Part shown: one piece after another, positions 63,831 through 64,000 of the stretch
Layout of the letters: each line of letters starts with the position of its first letter
Numbering within the stretch: the first letter of the stretch is position 1
NCBI GenBank assembly: GCA_905331475.1
Contig: CAJNYU010003101.1
Coordinates: forward strand, 59,814 to 123,813
DNA from: Rotaria socialis
Taxonomy: Eukaryota > Rotifera > Eurotatoria > Philodinida > Philodinidae
Reading direction: 5' to 3'
Length of the DNA stretch: 64,000 bases
Position numbers and translations under genes: made by a program
Notes under the pieces: generated by a model
Told to the model about the DNA's origin: nothing
Database searches by the model: none
The model's input: the letters and a program-made list of their open reading frames with translations, nothing else

Positions 63831-63988
63831 TTGTACCCTAACCCTGCCCTATCGTAAAACTTCGTACCCTTGTCCTACCCTGCCCTACGACGTTCTTACC
63901 CTATCCCTACCCTGCCCTATAGACTTCGTAACCTTGCCCTACCCTGCCCTAGGGGCTTTGTACCCTTACCCTACCCTATCACAGAGAT
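63831..63988. repeat. Telomere-like C-rich minisatellite, five 32-bp units
   Basis: Units start at 63831, 63861, 63893, 63925 and 63957 (spacing 30, 32, 32, 32). Each has the plan TTCGTACCCTTRCCCTACCC, then TGCCCTA and a variable 4-6 nt tail. CCCTA/CCCTR motifs recur, and the GC content contrasts sharply with the surrounding DNA. The array may continue past the window edge. Confidence 0.85.
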
Positions 63989-64000
63989 TTTTCATTTTAC

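Overview
The window is animal nuclear DNA: AT-rich, with intron-containing genes on both strands. Most introns are 45-70 nt with GT..AG ends, and a few exceed 300 nt. A bdelloid rotifer or a similar small-genome invertebrate fits best, because standard metazoan genes (LIN9, MCM2, FKBP15-like, DNAJA, neurensin-like, ABCA, ABCC4-like) sit beside a Bacteroidetes-style NAD synthetase, a plant/fungus-style cyclic phosphodiesterase and a cytosolic-looking papain pair. The assignment is inferred from gene content only. For every complete multi-exon model below, summed exon lengths are divisible by three and frame is kept through each splice, which is the main internal check.

Layout. 1-405: 5' end of an FKBP15-like gene (minus), cut by the window edge. 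766-5618: two diverged type I J-protein co-chaperones in tandem (minus). 6223-7029: neurensin-like two-membrane-pass protein (minus). 7030-10850: no gene supported. 10851-12089: secreted serine beta-lactamase-like (S12) protein (plus). 12090-16145: no gene; tRNA-like scraps and a small inverted repeat. 16146-19938: ABCC4/MRP4-like exporter (minus). 21343-22269: broken rhodopsin-like GPCR (plus). 24209-25143: ammonia-dependent NAD synthetase (minus). 26122-39605: 31-exon ABCA-type lipid transporter (minus). 39683-43300: LIN9 of the MuvB/DREAM complex (minus), head-to-head with MCM2 (43419-50126, plus). MCM2 intron 1 holds unrecognised minus-strand coding sequence. 51464-52000: intronless cyclic phosphodiesterase (plus). 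53079-53712: perfect 80-bp inverted repeat beside an undetermined base. 55766-62342: two tandem papain-family genes (minus), each with an extra C-terminal alpha/beta domain. 63831-63988: telomere-like C-rich minisatellite of 32-bp units.

How genes may work together. The clearest link is LIN9/MCM2: their start codons lie 118 bp apart, and that interval has a CCAAT box and a TAACGG Myb site, so a MuvB subunit and a replication-licensing helicase subunit, which belongs to a class of MuvB/Myb target genes, may share one bidirectional promoter. ABCA starts only 77 bp after the LIN9 stop on the same strand, and the two J-protein genes are 131 bp apart; both gaps contain acceptor-like sites, compatible with trans-splicing or very compact promoters. 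The least familiar material is the papain-plus-alpha/beta-domain pair and the nested unknown coding sequence at 45042-46211.
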